Assembly (NCBI RefSeq): GCF_039535095.1
Contig: NZ_BAAAWN010000001.1
Coordinates: 2,418,001 to 2,482,000 of the forward strand
DNA from: Arthrobacter ramosus
GTDB taxonomy: Bacteria > Actinomycetota > Actinomycetes > Actinomycetales > Micrococcaceae
Direction of reading: 5' to 3'
Length of the DNA stretch: 64,000 nt
The notes under the pieces were generated by a model. The model worked only from the letters and a program-made list of their open reading frames with translations. It searched no databases and was not told the origin of the DNA. Below, piece after piece: positions 1 through 7,843 of this stretch. Both the position numbers and the translations under genes were made by a program. How positions within the stretch are numbered: the stretch's first letter is position 1; every line of letters begins with the position of its first letter.

Positions 1-153
1 TCCCGCATCGCCGAAAACTTCGACGTCTTTGACTTCGAGCTCAGCACCGACGAACTCGCCGCCATCGACGCGCTCGACACCGGCAATCGCAACGGACCGG
101 ACCCGGACCAAGCCCGGCCGGAGCGCTTTGCCATGGTCATCCCCGAAGCCTGA
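1..153 (+). CDS. Aldo/keto reductase, C-terminal fragment (cut by window edge)
   Basis: Frame 1 is open from the first base and stops at 151-153, giving the last 50 residues of a protein. The segment SRIAENFDVFDFELSTDELA followed by an AIDALDTG stretch and a GPDPD turn is the usual C-terminal end of 2,5-diketo-gluconate-reductase-type aldo/keto reductases, where it borders the NADPH site. The catalytic half lies outside the window. The next reductase starts 34 bases downstream on the same strand, so the two may be co-transcribed. The family call is confident; the substrate is unknown. Confidence 0.75.
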   Translation, partial: SRIAENFDVFDFELSTDELAAIDALDTGNRNGPDPDQARPERFAMVIPEA

Positions 154-187
154 GACCCCAAGACCTGAGACAAAGAGAAGGAACAGC

Positions 188-1204
188 ATGGAATACCGAT
201 CCCTTGGCCGCACAGGCGTGCAGCTCAGTCCCTTGTGCCTTGGCGCGATGATGTTTGGCCCCTGGGGCAACAACGACACCGCCGACTCCATTCGCATCAT
301 CCACCGCGCCATCGACGCCGGCATCAACTTCATCGACACCGCCGACGTCTACTCCGGCGGGGTATCCGAGGAGATCGTCGGGCAGGCACTGGAAGGCCGC
401 CGCGAGGACGTGTTCCTTGCTACCAAGTTCTTCATGCCCATGAGCGAGGATCCCAACCAGCGCGGCGGCTCCCGTCGCTGGATCATCCGCGAGGTCGAAA
501 ACTCCCTCCGCCGCCTGGACACCGATTACATCGACCTCTACCAGGTCCATCGGCCCAGCCCGGACACCGACGTCGAGGAAACCCTCGGCGCCCTCACCGA
601 CCTCGTCCGCCAAGGCAAGGTCCGCTACATCGGCTCCTCCTCCTACTCCGGATCCCAGATCGTGGAAGCCCAGTGGGCATCCCGGGAACGGAACCTGGAG
701 AGGTTCGTCACTGAGCAAGCGCCGTATTCGATCCTGGTCCGCGGCATCGAAGAAGACATACTTCCAACGGCGCAACGCCACGGCATGGGCACCCTGACCT
801 ACAGTCCGCTCAGTGGCGGTTGGCTTTCAGGACGCTGGCGCAAAAACTCCGCTTCCACCCCCACCTCATCCGCGCGTCCGAATGCCCGCTTCGACATGAG
901 CAGCCCGGCGAACCAGCGAAAACTCGACATCGTCGAAGAACTCGCCCAGCTCGCTGAACAATCCGGTATGACGCTCATCGAGCTGGCCATCGCGTTCGTG
1001 ATCAACCACCCCGGCGTCACCGCCGCCATCGTCGGACCGCGCACCATGGAACAACTCGAATCGTACCTGCCCGCCGCGGACATCACCCTGAGCACCGACG
1101 TGCTGGACCGCATCGACCAGCTCGTCGCACCAGGCGTCACCGTCAACCCCGACGACACCAGCTACGGAGCCCACGAACTGACATCGCTGGCACGACGGCG
1201 GTGA
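188..1204 (+). CDS. Aldo/keto reductase (AKR superfamily)
   Basis: A 338-residue NAD(P)H-dependent carbonyl reductase. The ATG at 188 is preceded by AAAGAGAAGGAACAGC, a good ribosome site, and gives the canonical N-terminus MEYRSLGRTGVQLSPLCLG. The DTADVYSGG segment carries the catalytic Asp and Tyr, the Lys is in LATKFFMP, and the His is in YQVHRPSP, so the AKR tetrad is intact. The C-terminal VGPRTMEQLES segment is the NADP-binding loop. The open frame continues upstream, but that part does not look like AKR sequence. The 3' end overlaps the convergent thioredoxin-reductase-like gene by 43 bases. The substrate is not predictable. Confidence 0.9.
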   Translation: MEYRSLGRTGVQLSPLCLGAMMFGPWGNNDTADSIRIIHRAIDAGINFIDTADVYSGGVSEEIVGQALEGRREDVFLATKFFMPMSEDPNQRGGSRRWIIREVENSLRRLDTDYIDLYQVHRPSPDTDVEETLGALTDLVRQGKVRYIGSSSYSGSQIVEAQWASRERNLERFVTEQAPYSILVRGIEEDILPTAQRHGMGTLTYSPLSGGWLSGRWRKNSASTPTSSARPNARFDMSSPANQRKLDIVEELAQLAEQSGMTLIELAIAFVINHPGVTAAIVGPRTMEQLESYLPAADITLSTDVLDRIDQLVAPGVTVNPDDTSYGAHELTSLARRR

Positions 1205-2202
1205 TGTGTATGACCCTGCACGATCGTAGAAACGGCTGCTTCAGAGGCCGCCGAGAAGGGGCCGAACCGCCCCTCAACGGCCCACCGGGTTTCTTCTTCT
1301 ATCAAATCGGCGTTGATCCGTGCGCCGGTCATCACGCCCTCGGCCGCGGCGGTGATTACTTGGGCCATCAAATTTGAGACATTGCCCGCTGCATACACGC
1401 CCTGGACGGCAGTGGCACCCGTAGCATCGGTCTCGATAAACCGCCCCACGCCCATGGGGTGCACCTGGGTACTTAGCCCGAGTGATTCCAGCAGCGCGGA
1501 CCTGGCCTCCATCCGTGTACCGACAGCCAAGGCCTGTAAGTCGAACGAGGAGCCCTGGCGGAGCGTGAGACCCGTGAGGACCCCGTTGACAGCGTCCACT
1601 GAGGCCACTGCGCCGTCGACGACTGTTACGGACCGGGCACTGAGCTTGTCCCACTCTTCCTCGGTGGGTTCCACGGTGTCATTGAGGAAAAGGGTGATAT
1701 TCGGGGACCACTGTCTGAACAACAGTGCCTGATGAACGGACATCGGACCGGTGCCCAGCACCCCGATCCGTTTCCCGCGGATTTCCCAGCCATGGCAGTA
1801 GGGGCAGTGCACAACACCGTTTCCCCACTGCTCCTGCAGCCCGTCGATGGGAGGCAATCCGTCGGTCAAACCAGTGGTGACCAGGAGGCGCCTGCCGGAG
1901 AACCGGCGGGCATCTCCGAGCATCACCTCGAATCCATCGGTGGTCCGCCGTGCCGAAACGGCTTCGCCGTCAATGACCGTTCCTCCGTAGGAGAGCACTT
2001 CGCTGCGTCCGATGGACAGGAGTTCCCGGGGGTTCATACCGTCCCTCGAAAGATAACCGTGCACGCCCGTCGCGGGTGCGTTGCGTGGCGCTCCGGAATC
2101 GATGACCAGCACCGAGCGCAGCGCGCGGCTCAGCGTCGTGGCCGCGCTGAGCCCCGCAGCGCCGCCCCCGATAATCACAACGTCATACCGTGTGGTGTCC
2201 AT
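1162..2202 (-). CDS. Thioredoxin-reductase-like NAD(P)/FAD oxidoreductase
   Basis: A 346-residue flavoprotein. The FAD dinucleotide motif GGGAAG is near the N-terminus (DVVIIGGGAAGLSAATTL), the redox-active CxxC appears as VHCPYCHGWE around residue 140, and GVLGTGPMS follows as the NAD(P)H-binding motif. GVYAAGNVSN near the end is the second FAD contact. I chose the ATG at 2202 because the upstream open frame adds non-homologous sequence and TTATGG lies just before a typical MDTTRYDVV start. It is divergent from an XRE-cupin regulator, a common pairing in actinobacteria. It may reduce a small thiol or disulfide partner; no thioredoxin gene is adjacent. The last residues overlap the facing reductase gene. 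Confidence 0.87.
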   Translation of the reverse strand: MDTTRYDVVIIGGGAAGLSAATTLSRALRSVLVIDSGAPRNAPATGVHGYLSRDGMNPRELLSIGRSEVLSYGGTVIDGEAVSARRTTDGFEVMLGDARRFSGRRLLVTTGLTDGLPPIDGLQEQWGNGVVHCPYCHGWEIRGKRIGVLGTGPMSVHQALLFRQWSPNITLFLNDTVEPTEEEWDKLSARSVTVVDGAVASVDAVNGVLTGLTLRQGSSFDLQALAVGTRMEARSALLESLGLSTQVHPMGVGRFIETDATGATAVQGVYAAGNVSNLMAQVITAAAEGVMTGARINADLIEEETRWAVEGRFGPFSAASEAAVSTIVQGHTHHRRRASDVSSWAP

Positions 2203-2323
2203 AATGACTTGCCCTTCGTCGTGTCCTGAAAGTCCGCCGTCAGTGTCCTTGGGTGGTACCACCAGCTTTCATCCCATGCGGCAAAGATGGCAAACCAGGT
2301 TGCTGTTATGGCAAACTGCGGGT
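2203..2323. promoter_or_regulatory. Divergent promoter region with repeated GGCAAA boxes
   Basis: This 121 bp gap separates the oxidoreductase from the XRE-cupin regulator. GGCAAA occurs at 2280, 2289, 2310 and 2326. ATGGCAAA is repeated at 2287, 2308 and 2324, the last being the start codon of the regulator itself. The first two ATGGCAAAC copies are 21 bp apart, about two helical turns, as expected for an operator array. No convincing ribosome site precedes 2324, so the regulator could be leaderless or translated weakly. Confidence 0.4.
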
Positions 2324-2908
2324 ATGGCAAATGAGCTTGATGATGTTCTCGGGGCTGTCGGGCCCCGGCTTCGGGCACTCCGGACGGAGCGGGATCTCAC
2401 CCTCGGAGAGGTGTCCTCTGCATCCGGAGTGTCGGTGAGTACCCTGTCCCGCCTGGAATCCGGCCAACGCAGGCCAAACCTCGAAATTCTGCTGCCCCTA
2501 GCGAGGTTGTACGGTGTTCCTCTTGATGATCTGGTGGGCGCCCCGCCCACCGGGGATCCGAGAATTCACCTGCGTCCGATCACCCATGGCGGCATGACGG
2601 CTGTTCCCCTCACGCGCCGGCCGGGTGGTTTGCAGGCCTTCAAGATGGTGCTCGCCGGTGATGCCCGCGGCGCCGAGCCCGATCCGCGAGTTCACGAAGG
2701 CTACGAATGGCTCTACATCCTCAACGGACGGCTGCGACTGGTGCTGGGCGACAATGACTTTGAACTCCGTGCCGGCGAAGCCGCGGAATTCGACACCCGC
2801 ACACCGCACTGGTTCGCCAGCGCCGACGGGAAACCCGTCGAATTCATCAGTTTGTTTGGACAGCAGGGCGAACGGATGCACGTACGCGCCCGCCCCAAGC
2901 CCGCATAG
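2324..2908 (+). CDS. XRE-family regulator with C-terminal cupin domain
   Basis: A 194-residue regulator. Residues of about 10-65 form a helix-turn-helix (LGEVSSASGVSVSTLSRLES), and about 110-190 form a cupin_2 barrel with VHEGYEWLYILNGRLRLVLG and a second motif GEAAEFDTRTPHWF, the likely effector pocket. This two-domain layout is typical of repressors of adjacent metabolic or redox genes. It is divergent from the thioredoxin-reductase-like gene, which is its most likely target together with itself. The ATG at 2324 gives MANELDDVLG; the upstream open frame belongs to shadow sequence of the opposite gene. Confidence 0.88.
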   Translation: MANELDDVLGAVGPRLRALRTERDLTLGEVSSASGVSVSTLSRLESGQRRPNLEILLPLARLYGVPLDDLVGAPPTGDPRIHLRPITHGGMTAVPLTRRPGGLQAFKMVLAGDARGAEPDPRVHEGYEWLYILNGRLRLVLGDNDFELRAGEAAEFDTRTPHWFASADGKPVEFISLFGQQGERMHVRARPKPA

Positions 2909-3234
2909 CGACAGAGGCGCGGTCCGCCAGGCAGTCGCTCTCCGAAACCTTCACCGAGCTGATTCTCCCCGCCGGAGATAATGGCAGTGCTCAGAGCCAT
3001 TCATCGCGCCGCCCCTTAGTTTACAAATGCTAAACATAGGTTGCACACTGCGGCTACAAACGGTGCGCCTGCCTAGACAGCAGGTAGCTCGACCGTGCAA
3101 ACGCACATATTCAGGTTGATCATGGTCCCCTAGTCTCTATTCGAATGTTGTGCAGTTCACAATGTGCGCGGCTGCCATCACTGGCGGCGGTCGGCTCCCA
3201 CAGGGGCCGACTCCAGTTCAAGGAAAGATGGATT
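2909..3234 (+). other. Intergenic leader of the NCS1 gene with hairpins
   Basis: No gene is visible in these 326 bases. A TTGTG-CAGTT-CACAA palindrome lies at 3148-3162. A 9 bp hairpin (GTCGGCTCC at 3190-3198, loop CACA, GGGGCCGAC at 3203-3211, one T-G pair) ends 8 bases before the ribosome site of the transporter. The stretch around 3015-3060 is AT-rich (TTTACAAATGCTAAACATAGG) and could hold the promoter. I do not recognise a known riboswitch class. Confidence 0.4.
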
Positions 3235-4692
3235 TTGACCACCTCAACAACGGGCCCAGCCCAAAGCGGCGGACTTGAAGTCCGCTCTATCGACTACGTC
3301 CCGTTGGACGAGCGCCACGGAAAAGTCTCCAGTATCGGGCCACTGTGGTTCATGAGCAACGCGCAGATCGCCACGCTGGCAGTGGGGCTCATCGGCGTCA
3401 CCACGGGCGGGAATCTGGTCTGGTCCCTGATCGCGATCGCCGTCGGCGTGCTCGTCGGGACGCTCTTCATGGCGGCCCACTCCTCGCAGGGGCCTCAACT
3501 GGGCCTGCCTCAAATGATCCAGTCCCGCCCGCAATTCGGATACGTCGGCGCCCTGCTGGTCTGGCTTTTCGCCTACCTCCAGTACGCCGGCTTCAACATC
3601 TTCAACACGGTGCTGGCCGGGCAGGCCATCGCAGGCTCCGTTCACGTCGGTTCGGACAACCTATGGTTCTGGGTCGTGACGGTTGTCGCCGTCGTCGTCG
3701 CCCTTTTCGGGTACGACCTGATCCACCGCTTCGAGCGCTACCTGACCTACCTCACGATCGCAATGCTGGCGCTGCTGACCATAGCGGCACTCACCAAGCT
3801 CGACCTACCTGCCGGTGCGCTCAACCTCGGCGACTTCCAGCCGGTACCCTTCCTCGCCCAGTTGGGTGTTGCCGCGGGATACCAGATTTCCTGGGCGATC
3901 TACGTTTCAGACTACTCGCGGTACCTGCCCCCGAGCGCCGCGCGCCGAACCTTCAACTACACCTTCTGGGGCAGCGCGCTCGGCGGAATTTGGGTGATGT
4001 TCCTCGGAGCGTTCATCGCTTCTTCCGCGGGCAAGGACTTCGACACCATCGGGTCTATCCAGGCGACGGCGGACAAGCTCTTCGGCGGCTTCGGCTCGAT
4101 CGCGCTTTTCATCGCTGCCCTCGGCCTCGTCTCCGTCACTGCGCTGAACATGTACGGTGGCTCGCTGACACTCATCTCCTCGATCGACAGCCTCCGGAAG
4201 ATCAAGCCGACCCTCAAGCTGCGGATCGTCACCATCGCGATCACCGCCGCCATCTCCGTGGTCCTCGCCAACGTCGCCTCCGACGACTTCCTGGCCAACT
4301 TCAACGACTTCCTGCTGCTGGTGCTGTACTTCTTCATCCCCTGGACCGCAGTGAATCTCATGGACTACTTCGTTGTCAGGAAGGGCCACTACGCGATCGC
4401 CGAGATCTTCAAGCCCAACGGCATCTACGGCCGCTGGGGATGGGCCGGCATTATCTCCTACCTCGTCGGTTTCGCGGTGATGGTTCCCTTCTTCTCCGCA
4501 GGAAAGCTCTTCGTCGGTCCCGTGGCCCAGGCGATGAGCGGTGCAGACATCTCCCTGTTCATCGGGCTGCCCGTCGCGGCCGTCCTCTACTGGCTGCTCG
4601 CGCGTAAGACAAATGTTGCGGCCGAGACCGAGCTTGCAGAAGCTGAAGAAGCAGACCTCGACATCGCCGCGCACGAGCACGCGATGCCGTAG
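3235..4692 (+). CDS. NCS1-family nucleobase:cation symporter
   Basis: A 485-residue inner-membrane protein with about 12 hydrophobic segments, as usual for the nucleobase:cation symporter-1 family (cytosine, purine, allantoin or hydantoin uptake). The N-terminal block MSNAQIATLAVGLIG, GLPQMIQSRPQFGYVGA and the downstream GYDLIHRFERYL are typical of this family. I place the start at TTG 3235 because AAGGAAAG sits 7-8 bases upstream and the product then begins LTTSTTGPAQSGG; the earlier in-frame ATG lacks a ribosome site. It stands alone, ended by a strong hairpin. Its substrate cannot be read from sequence. Confidence 0.85.
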   Translation: MTTSTTGPAQSGGLEVRSIDYVPLDERHGKVSSIGPLWFMSNAQIATLAVGLIGVTTGGNLVWSLIAIAVGVLVGTLFMAAHSSQGPQLGLPQMIQSRPQFGYVGALLVWLFAYLQYAGFNIFNTVLAGQAIAGSVHVGSDNLWFWVVTVVAVVVALFGYDLIHRFERYLTYLTIAMLALLTIAALTKLDLPAGALNLGDFQPVPFLAQLGVAAGYQISWAIYVSDYSRYLPPSAARRTFNYTFWGSALGGIWVMFLGAFIASSAGKDFDTIGSIQATADKLFGGFGSIALFIAALGLVSVTALNMYGGSLTLISSIDSLRKIKPTLKLRIVTIAITAAISVVLANVASDDFLANFNDFLLLVLYFFIPWTAVNLMDYFVVRKGHYAIAEIFKPNGIYGRWGWAGIISYLVGFAVMVPFFSAGKLFVGPVAQAMSGADISLFIGLPVAAVLYWLLARKTNVAAETELAEAEEADLDIAAHEHAMP

Positions 4693-4711
4693 CACCACGG
4701 CCCGCTGACGA

Positions 4712-4752
4712 ACGACGGCGCCGCGCCCCACCGAGGCGAGCGGCGCCGTCGT
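4712..4752 (+). terminator. Strong hairpin terminator after the NCS1 gene
   Basis: A perfect 13 bp inverted repeat, ACGACGGCGCCGC at 4712-4724 and its complement at 4740-4752, with a 15-base loop. It starts 20 bases after the transporter stop. There is no T tract, which is usual in GC-rich actinobacteria. Confidence 0.75.
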
Positions 4753-4886
4753 CGTCGTGACCCGGCCGCTGGGCTGTTTGGCGTGTCACCGATCATGGCT
4801 CGGGATTTCTGCTGAAGTCGGGGCCAGGCTTGGCCAGCGCCAAGAAGGGGTCGGAAACGCCGCAGCTTCATTTATCGTTCGCGCCG

Positions 4887-5189
4887 CTACACCGAGTCCC
4901 GCGGGGCGTTCGCGGACCTGAGCTCGCCTTCGAGACGCCGGTTGTCGGCCTCGAGGAGCAGGACCATCCGGATGCCCGCGAGGTTCAATCCCAAGTCCAG
5001 AAGCTCTCCGATCCGGCGCAATGTCACCAGATCGTCCTCGCTGTACTGGCGGGTCCCGCCCAGGGTCCTGCCCGGTTCCAGCAAGCCCTTGCGTTCATAC
5101 AGGCGCAGGTTCTGCTGTCCCGTCCCCACCAGCTCGGCCGCAACGGAAATCGCGTAGACACCCCTCCCCCGGTCCTCGGCCTGGCCCAT
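4887..5189 (-). CDS. MerR-family regulator, HspR-like
   Basis: A 100-residue protein with a MerR helix-turn-helix and wing: VYAISVAAELVGTGQQNLRL, then YERKGLLEPGRT, GGTRQYSEDDLVTLRRI, and a short helical C-terminus (RMVLLLEADNRRLEGELR) suited to dimerisation. The ATG at 5189 follows GGAGGGACTCG. The size and the divergent hsp20 gene match HspR-type repressors of heat-shock genes. It has no Cys residues for metal sensing. The likely operator is in the 133 bp gap to hsp20. Regulation of hsp20 is inferred from position. Confidence 0.85.
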   Translation of the reverse strand: MGQAEDRGRGVYAISVAAELVGTGQQNLRLYERKGLLEPGRTLGGTRQYSEDDLVTLRRIGELLDLGLNLAGIRMVLLLEADNRRLEGELRSANAPRDSV

Positions 5190-5219
5190 CGAGTCCCTCC
5201 AAATCTTTCCAAAATAAGG

Positions 5220-5280
5220 CTTGCCCCGACCTACTCGCAGTGCTATAAGAAATATATACCAGCCGCCATAGATCGGCTGG
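5220..5280 (+). promoter_or_regulatory. hsp20 promoter and palindromic operator or 5' hairpin
   Basis: TTGCCC at 5221-5226 and TATAAG at 5244-5249 are separated by 17 bp, a good sigma-70-type promoter toward hsp20. Immediately downstream lies a perfect palindrome, CCAGCCG at 5259-5265 and CGGCTGG at 5274-5280, with an 8-base centre. Its position at about +3 to +24 suits a repressor operator, or a hairpin in the 5' leader. It also lies upstream of the divergent merR gene. Confidence 0.5.
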
Positions 5281-5322
5281 GTTGACAACAAGAAAGCTGC
5301 GATCTGCAAGGAGTGACACACC

Positions 5323-5748
5323 ATGCTGATGCGAACCGATCCGTTCCGTGAATTCGACCGGCTGGCCGAACAAGTGCTCGGCACCACAGCCCGGCCGGCG
5401 GCCATGCCGATGGACGCCTGGCAGGAAGGCGAGGACTTCGTGGTCGCCTTCGACCTCCCCGGAGTCACCGTCGACTCCGTAGACATCGACGTCGAACGCA
5501 ACGTGCTGACCGTCAAGGCCGAGCGCCCGGACCCCGTCGGCGAGGGCACGGAAATGATTGCCTCCGAACGCCCCCGCGGCGTCTTCAGCCGCCAGCTCAT
5601 CCTCGGGGATGCGCTGGACACGAACGGGGTCAAGGCAAGCTACGACGCCGGAGTCCTGACCCTGCGGATCCCGGTGGCGGAAAAAGCAAAGCCGCGCCGC
5701 ATCGAAATTGAAACCGCCGGAAAACAGCGCCAGGAAATCAGCGCCTGA
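5323..5748 (+). CDS. Small heat-shock protein Hsp20 (alpha-crystallin family)
   Basis: A 141-residue ATP-independent holdase that keeps unfolding proteins soluble in the cytoplasm. The N-terminal arm is [20 protein letters not shown]. The alpha-crystallin domain runs from about residue 30 to 125, with [20 protein letters not shown] and the A-x-x-x-G-V-L motif ([12 protein letters not shown]), followed by a short tail. AAGGAG precedes the ATG. It is divergent from a MerR/HspR-like repressor and is followed by a J-domain gene, so this is a small heat-shock locus. Confidence 0.93.
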   Translation: MLMRTDPFREFDRLAEQVLGTTARPAAMPMDAWQEGEDFVVAFDLPGVTVDSVDIDVERNVLTVKAERPDPVGEGTEMIASERPRGVFSRQLILGDALDTNGVKASYDAGVLTLRIPVAEKAKPRRIEIETAGKQRQEISA

Positions 5749-5891
5749 CCATCGGCGCAGCCTCCCGGACCGGGAGCACCTCAGCGGCCCGTCATACAGA
5801 GAGGGCGGTCGAGTTCACAGACCACGCCACAGCGCAGCCAGCGCAAGGATGACGAGGGCCCGAGGATGACTCCCGCAACGATGGTCCCCGG

Positions 5892-6404
5892 TTGAACGGA
5901 CCGGGGACCATCCCCGTCCCCCACCCACGAGAACGCGGCACGGCCACGATCAAGAGCAACGGCCCCGATCCTTACGACATCCTGCATATCGCCACGACCG
6001 CCACCGCGCGTGAGGTGGCCCACGCCTACCGCACGCTCATCCGCGGCCGGCACCCGGACACCCGGCCTGCCCGCGAACACCACCACGGCCCCGGCCCAGC
6101 GGCGGTGGATCTGCAGGAAGAGCTCCAGGAGCTCCGCGACATCATGGCCGCCTACGCCATCCTCGGCAACCCGGAAAAGCGGGCGGCCTACGACCGGGAG
6201 CACCCGCGTCCGGCCGCACGCCCCAAGCCCCGGCGACCGGACGGCTCCCCCGCGAGGACACCCGGGCAGCTTCTTCCTGCCGCCTCGCTGCTGATCGGAC
6301 CGGTCGTCTGGGAGTCGCCCGGCGGACGGTCCCCTGGAATGCCGGACCGGCAAGGTTCATATCCTCCAACCGGCTACACGCTGATCCGCTGGATCCGGCG
6401 CTGA
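5892..6404 (+). CDS. Small J-domain protein
   Basis: About 170 residues. Residues of about 26-90 form a J domain: DPYDILHIATTATAREVAHA, YRTLIRGRHPDTRP with the essential His-Pro-Asp, then a spacer and YAILGNPEKRAAYDREHP. It should stimulate an Hsp70 ATPase, matching its place behind hsp20. The rest is Pro/Arg-rich with no zinc-finger or client-binding domain. The start is uncertain: TTG at 5892 is the first in-frame start and has no clear ribosome site, so the gene may begin elsewhere or depend on hsp20 translation. The J domain itself is certain. Confidence 0.72.
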   Translation: MNGPGTIPVPHPRERGTATIKSNGPDPYDILHIATTATAREVAHAYRTLIRGRHPDTRPAREHHHGPGPAAVDLQEELQELRDIMAAYAILGNPEKRAAYDREHPRPAARPKPRRPDGSPARTPGQLLPAASLLIGPVVWESPGGRSPGMPDRQGSYPPTGYTLIRWIRR

Positions 6405-6437
6405 GGGCCGAAAACCACGCAATCGCAAGGAGCCTCC

Positions 6438-6813
6438 ATGAGTGCCTGGCGCCCGTATGACAACCAATTGATGCCGGCGTTCTACGAACGCTTCGAAAAA
6501 CGATGGGGCAAAGGAACAGCGCCGTTCCTGGACCCCGAAACCCACGAACAACCCATGCCCCGGGCCCAATGGATCAACCCGGACACCGGCGCCGCCTTAG
6601 CGGTCGTGCCCATCTGGACCGAGGACCCCCAGCACCGCTCGTTCGGGGTCTTCTACCTGCCCCCCGGCCGGCGACATCTGGGTCCTGCGGCCCGGCTACA
6701 CGAACTACCTCGAAACCGACATCAGGAATGCCGAGCAAGCCACCCTGCGCAACGACGCATTCCGAAAAGCCGTCGCTCACGCCAAAGAGTTCATCTACGG
6801 AACCCTGCCCTGA
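6438..6813 (+). pseudogene. Small unknown protein gene with a +1 frameshift at a C6 run
   Basis: From ATG 6438 (after AAGGAGCC) the frame reads MSAWRPYDNQLMPAFYERFE and continues to FGVFYLPP. At the C6 tract 6660-6665 the sensible reading moves to another frame: GDIWVLRPGYTNYLETDIRN, then AEQATLRNDAFRKAVAHAKE and FIYGTLP, with a stop at 6811-6813. Total length is 3n+1, so one extra C explains it. I do not recognise the family; it is a roughly 124-residue soluble protein. It may be a true pseudogene or a homopolymer sequencing error. Confidence 0.65.
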
Positions 6814-6865
6814 ATACCGTGCTAGACAATACCCGGACTGCAAGGCCAATCACCCGGACTACGCC

Positions 6866-7143
6866 ATGACCCCTCCACAGATCAGCCAGTTCCTCCAGGA
6901 CAGCATCATCAGGGATGACACGAACGATTCAGCACTTGACGCCGACGTGTTCTACGGGCTCTACGTGAGCTGGTGCTCCCTGAACCGCAAAGTCCCCCTG
7001 GAGCAGGAGGTCACGGCCCGGCCGACCGGGATGACCGACCGGCGCTGTTCAACGCGATGCGTCCCGCGGCCGGGCTGGCCGCGGGACATACGCCGGGGGT
7101 TTGTGGGTGGTTCCTCAAGCGGTGCGTACTTGCCCGGCGGTAA
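6866..7143 (+). pseudogene. Small primase-C-terminus-like helical protein, frameshifted
   Basis: From ATG 6866 the frame reads MTPPQISQFLQDSIIRDDTN, then DADVFYGLYVSWCSLNRKVP. This Y-x-x-W-C pattern resembles the small helical domain at the C-terminus of phage or plasmid primases, which also occurs as free-standing small proteins in actinobacteria. Near 7012 the coherent reading jumps frame and continues RPALFNAMRPAAGLAAGHTP, then GVCGWFLKRCVLARR, stopping at 7141-7143. The length is 3n+2, so one base is missing. Function is unknown. The 3' end overlaps the convergent DUF4386 gene. Confidence 0.6.
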
Positions 7144-7843
7144 CGGGCGACGGCTTGAAGCCCTTGACCGCCATCCACACGCCCAGCGACAACTCCCAAA
7201 CGAAGATCGGCAAGGTTGCGAGTCCCGACCACAACGAGATCCCCTGGTTGATACCGAACATCGTTGAGATCGTCGACGAAAGCAGCAACGGGCCGCCGAT
7301 CAGTCCAAGCAAGGGAATGACGCGCGGCACGAGCCCCGAACGGTACATCAGGTATCCGAGCAGCAGCCCGCTCACACCCGGAACCAGGCTCGGCCCGAGA
7401 ATGAACGTCCAGTCGCGGACCGCCACGAGCGCCTCGCCCACGGGAACCAAGGCCGGATCCGCTCCGCCTTTCTGTCGCAAAGTGACCACAGCCAGGAGAC
7501 TCACGACGCCGATCACGATGACCGCGGCTTCAAACATCCGGGCGGTGACGAAGCCGAGCGCGATGCCCTCGTTCTGCCGTTTGACGACAGGAAACAGTGC
7601 GACGGCGGTGCCCACGGCGGAAACCGCGTTGACGAGATCAAGGAAGCAGCCGAAGATTACGGTCGAGTCGGCACCAGGCCCCGTGATGTAGTGCGGATCG
7701 TTCAGGACGGGGGAAATCAGGAACAGCGCCGGGATCGAGCTGACGAAGGTGACCAGGTACAGGATGCCTGCAACCACCGCGGTCTTCCGCAGCGGGTCCA
7801 TCCGGACACGCTCAGTTGTTGGGGTTTGGGTTGTGGTTTTCAT
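7115..7843 (-). CDS. DUF4386-family membrane protein
   Basis: A 242-residue protein with about six transmembrane segments and no known catalytic motif. LRKTAVVAGILYLVTFVSSI near residue 20 begins the DUF4386 pattern, followed by hydrophobic blocks such as AAVIVIGVVSLLAVVTL and SLVPGVSGLLLGYLMYRSG, and a C-terminal WELSLGVWMAVKGFKPS. The start ATG 7843 follows AAGGACCACACC. It overlaps the stop of the upstream 98-residue gene by 4 bases, so the two are translationally coupled. The function of this family is not established. Confidence 0.85.
   Translation of the reverse strand: MKTTTQTPTTERVRMDPLRKTAVVAGILYLVTFVSSIPALFLISPVLNDPHYITGPGADSTVIFGCFLDLVNAVSAVGTAVALFPVVKRQNEGIALGFVTARMFEAAVIVIGVVSLLAVVTLRQKGGADPALVPVGEALVAVRDWTFILGPSLVPGVSGLLLGYLMYRSGLVPRVIPLLGLIGGPLLLSSTISTMFGINQGISLWSGLATLPIFVWELSLGVWMAVKGFKPSPVTAGQVRTA

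Noticed and set aside
29..187. N-terminal extension of the first complete aldo/keto reductase
   Set aside because: The extra residues are an out-of-frame reading of the preceding gene's end; the ATG at 188 has a ribosome site and the family start.
5220..5240. Possible HAIR element (CTTG...ACTC) for an HspR repressor
   Set aside because: Only CTTG and ACTC agree with CTTGAGT-N7-ACTCAAG and the spacing is off by one; too weak to call.
6866..7143. Prophage or plasmid primase remnant
   Set aside because: The helical segment resembles primase C-termini, but there are no other phage or plasmid genes nearby and such small stand-alone proteins exist in actinobacteria.
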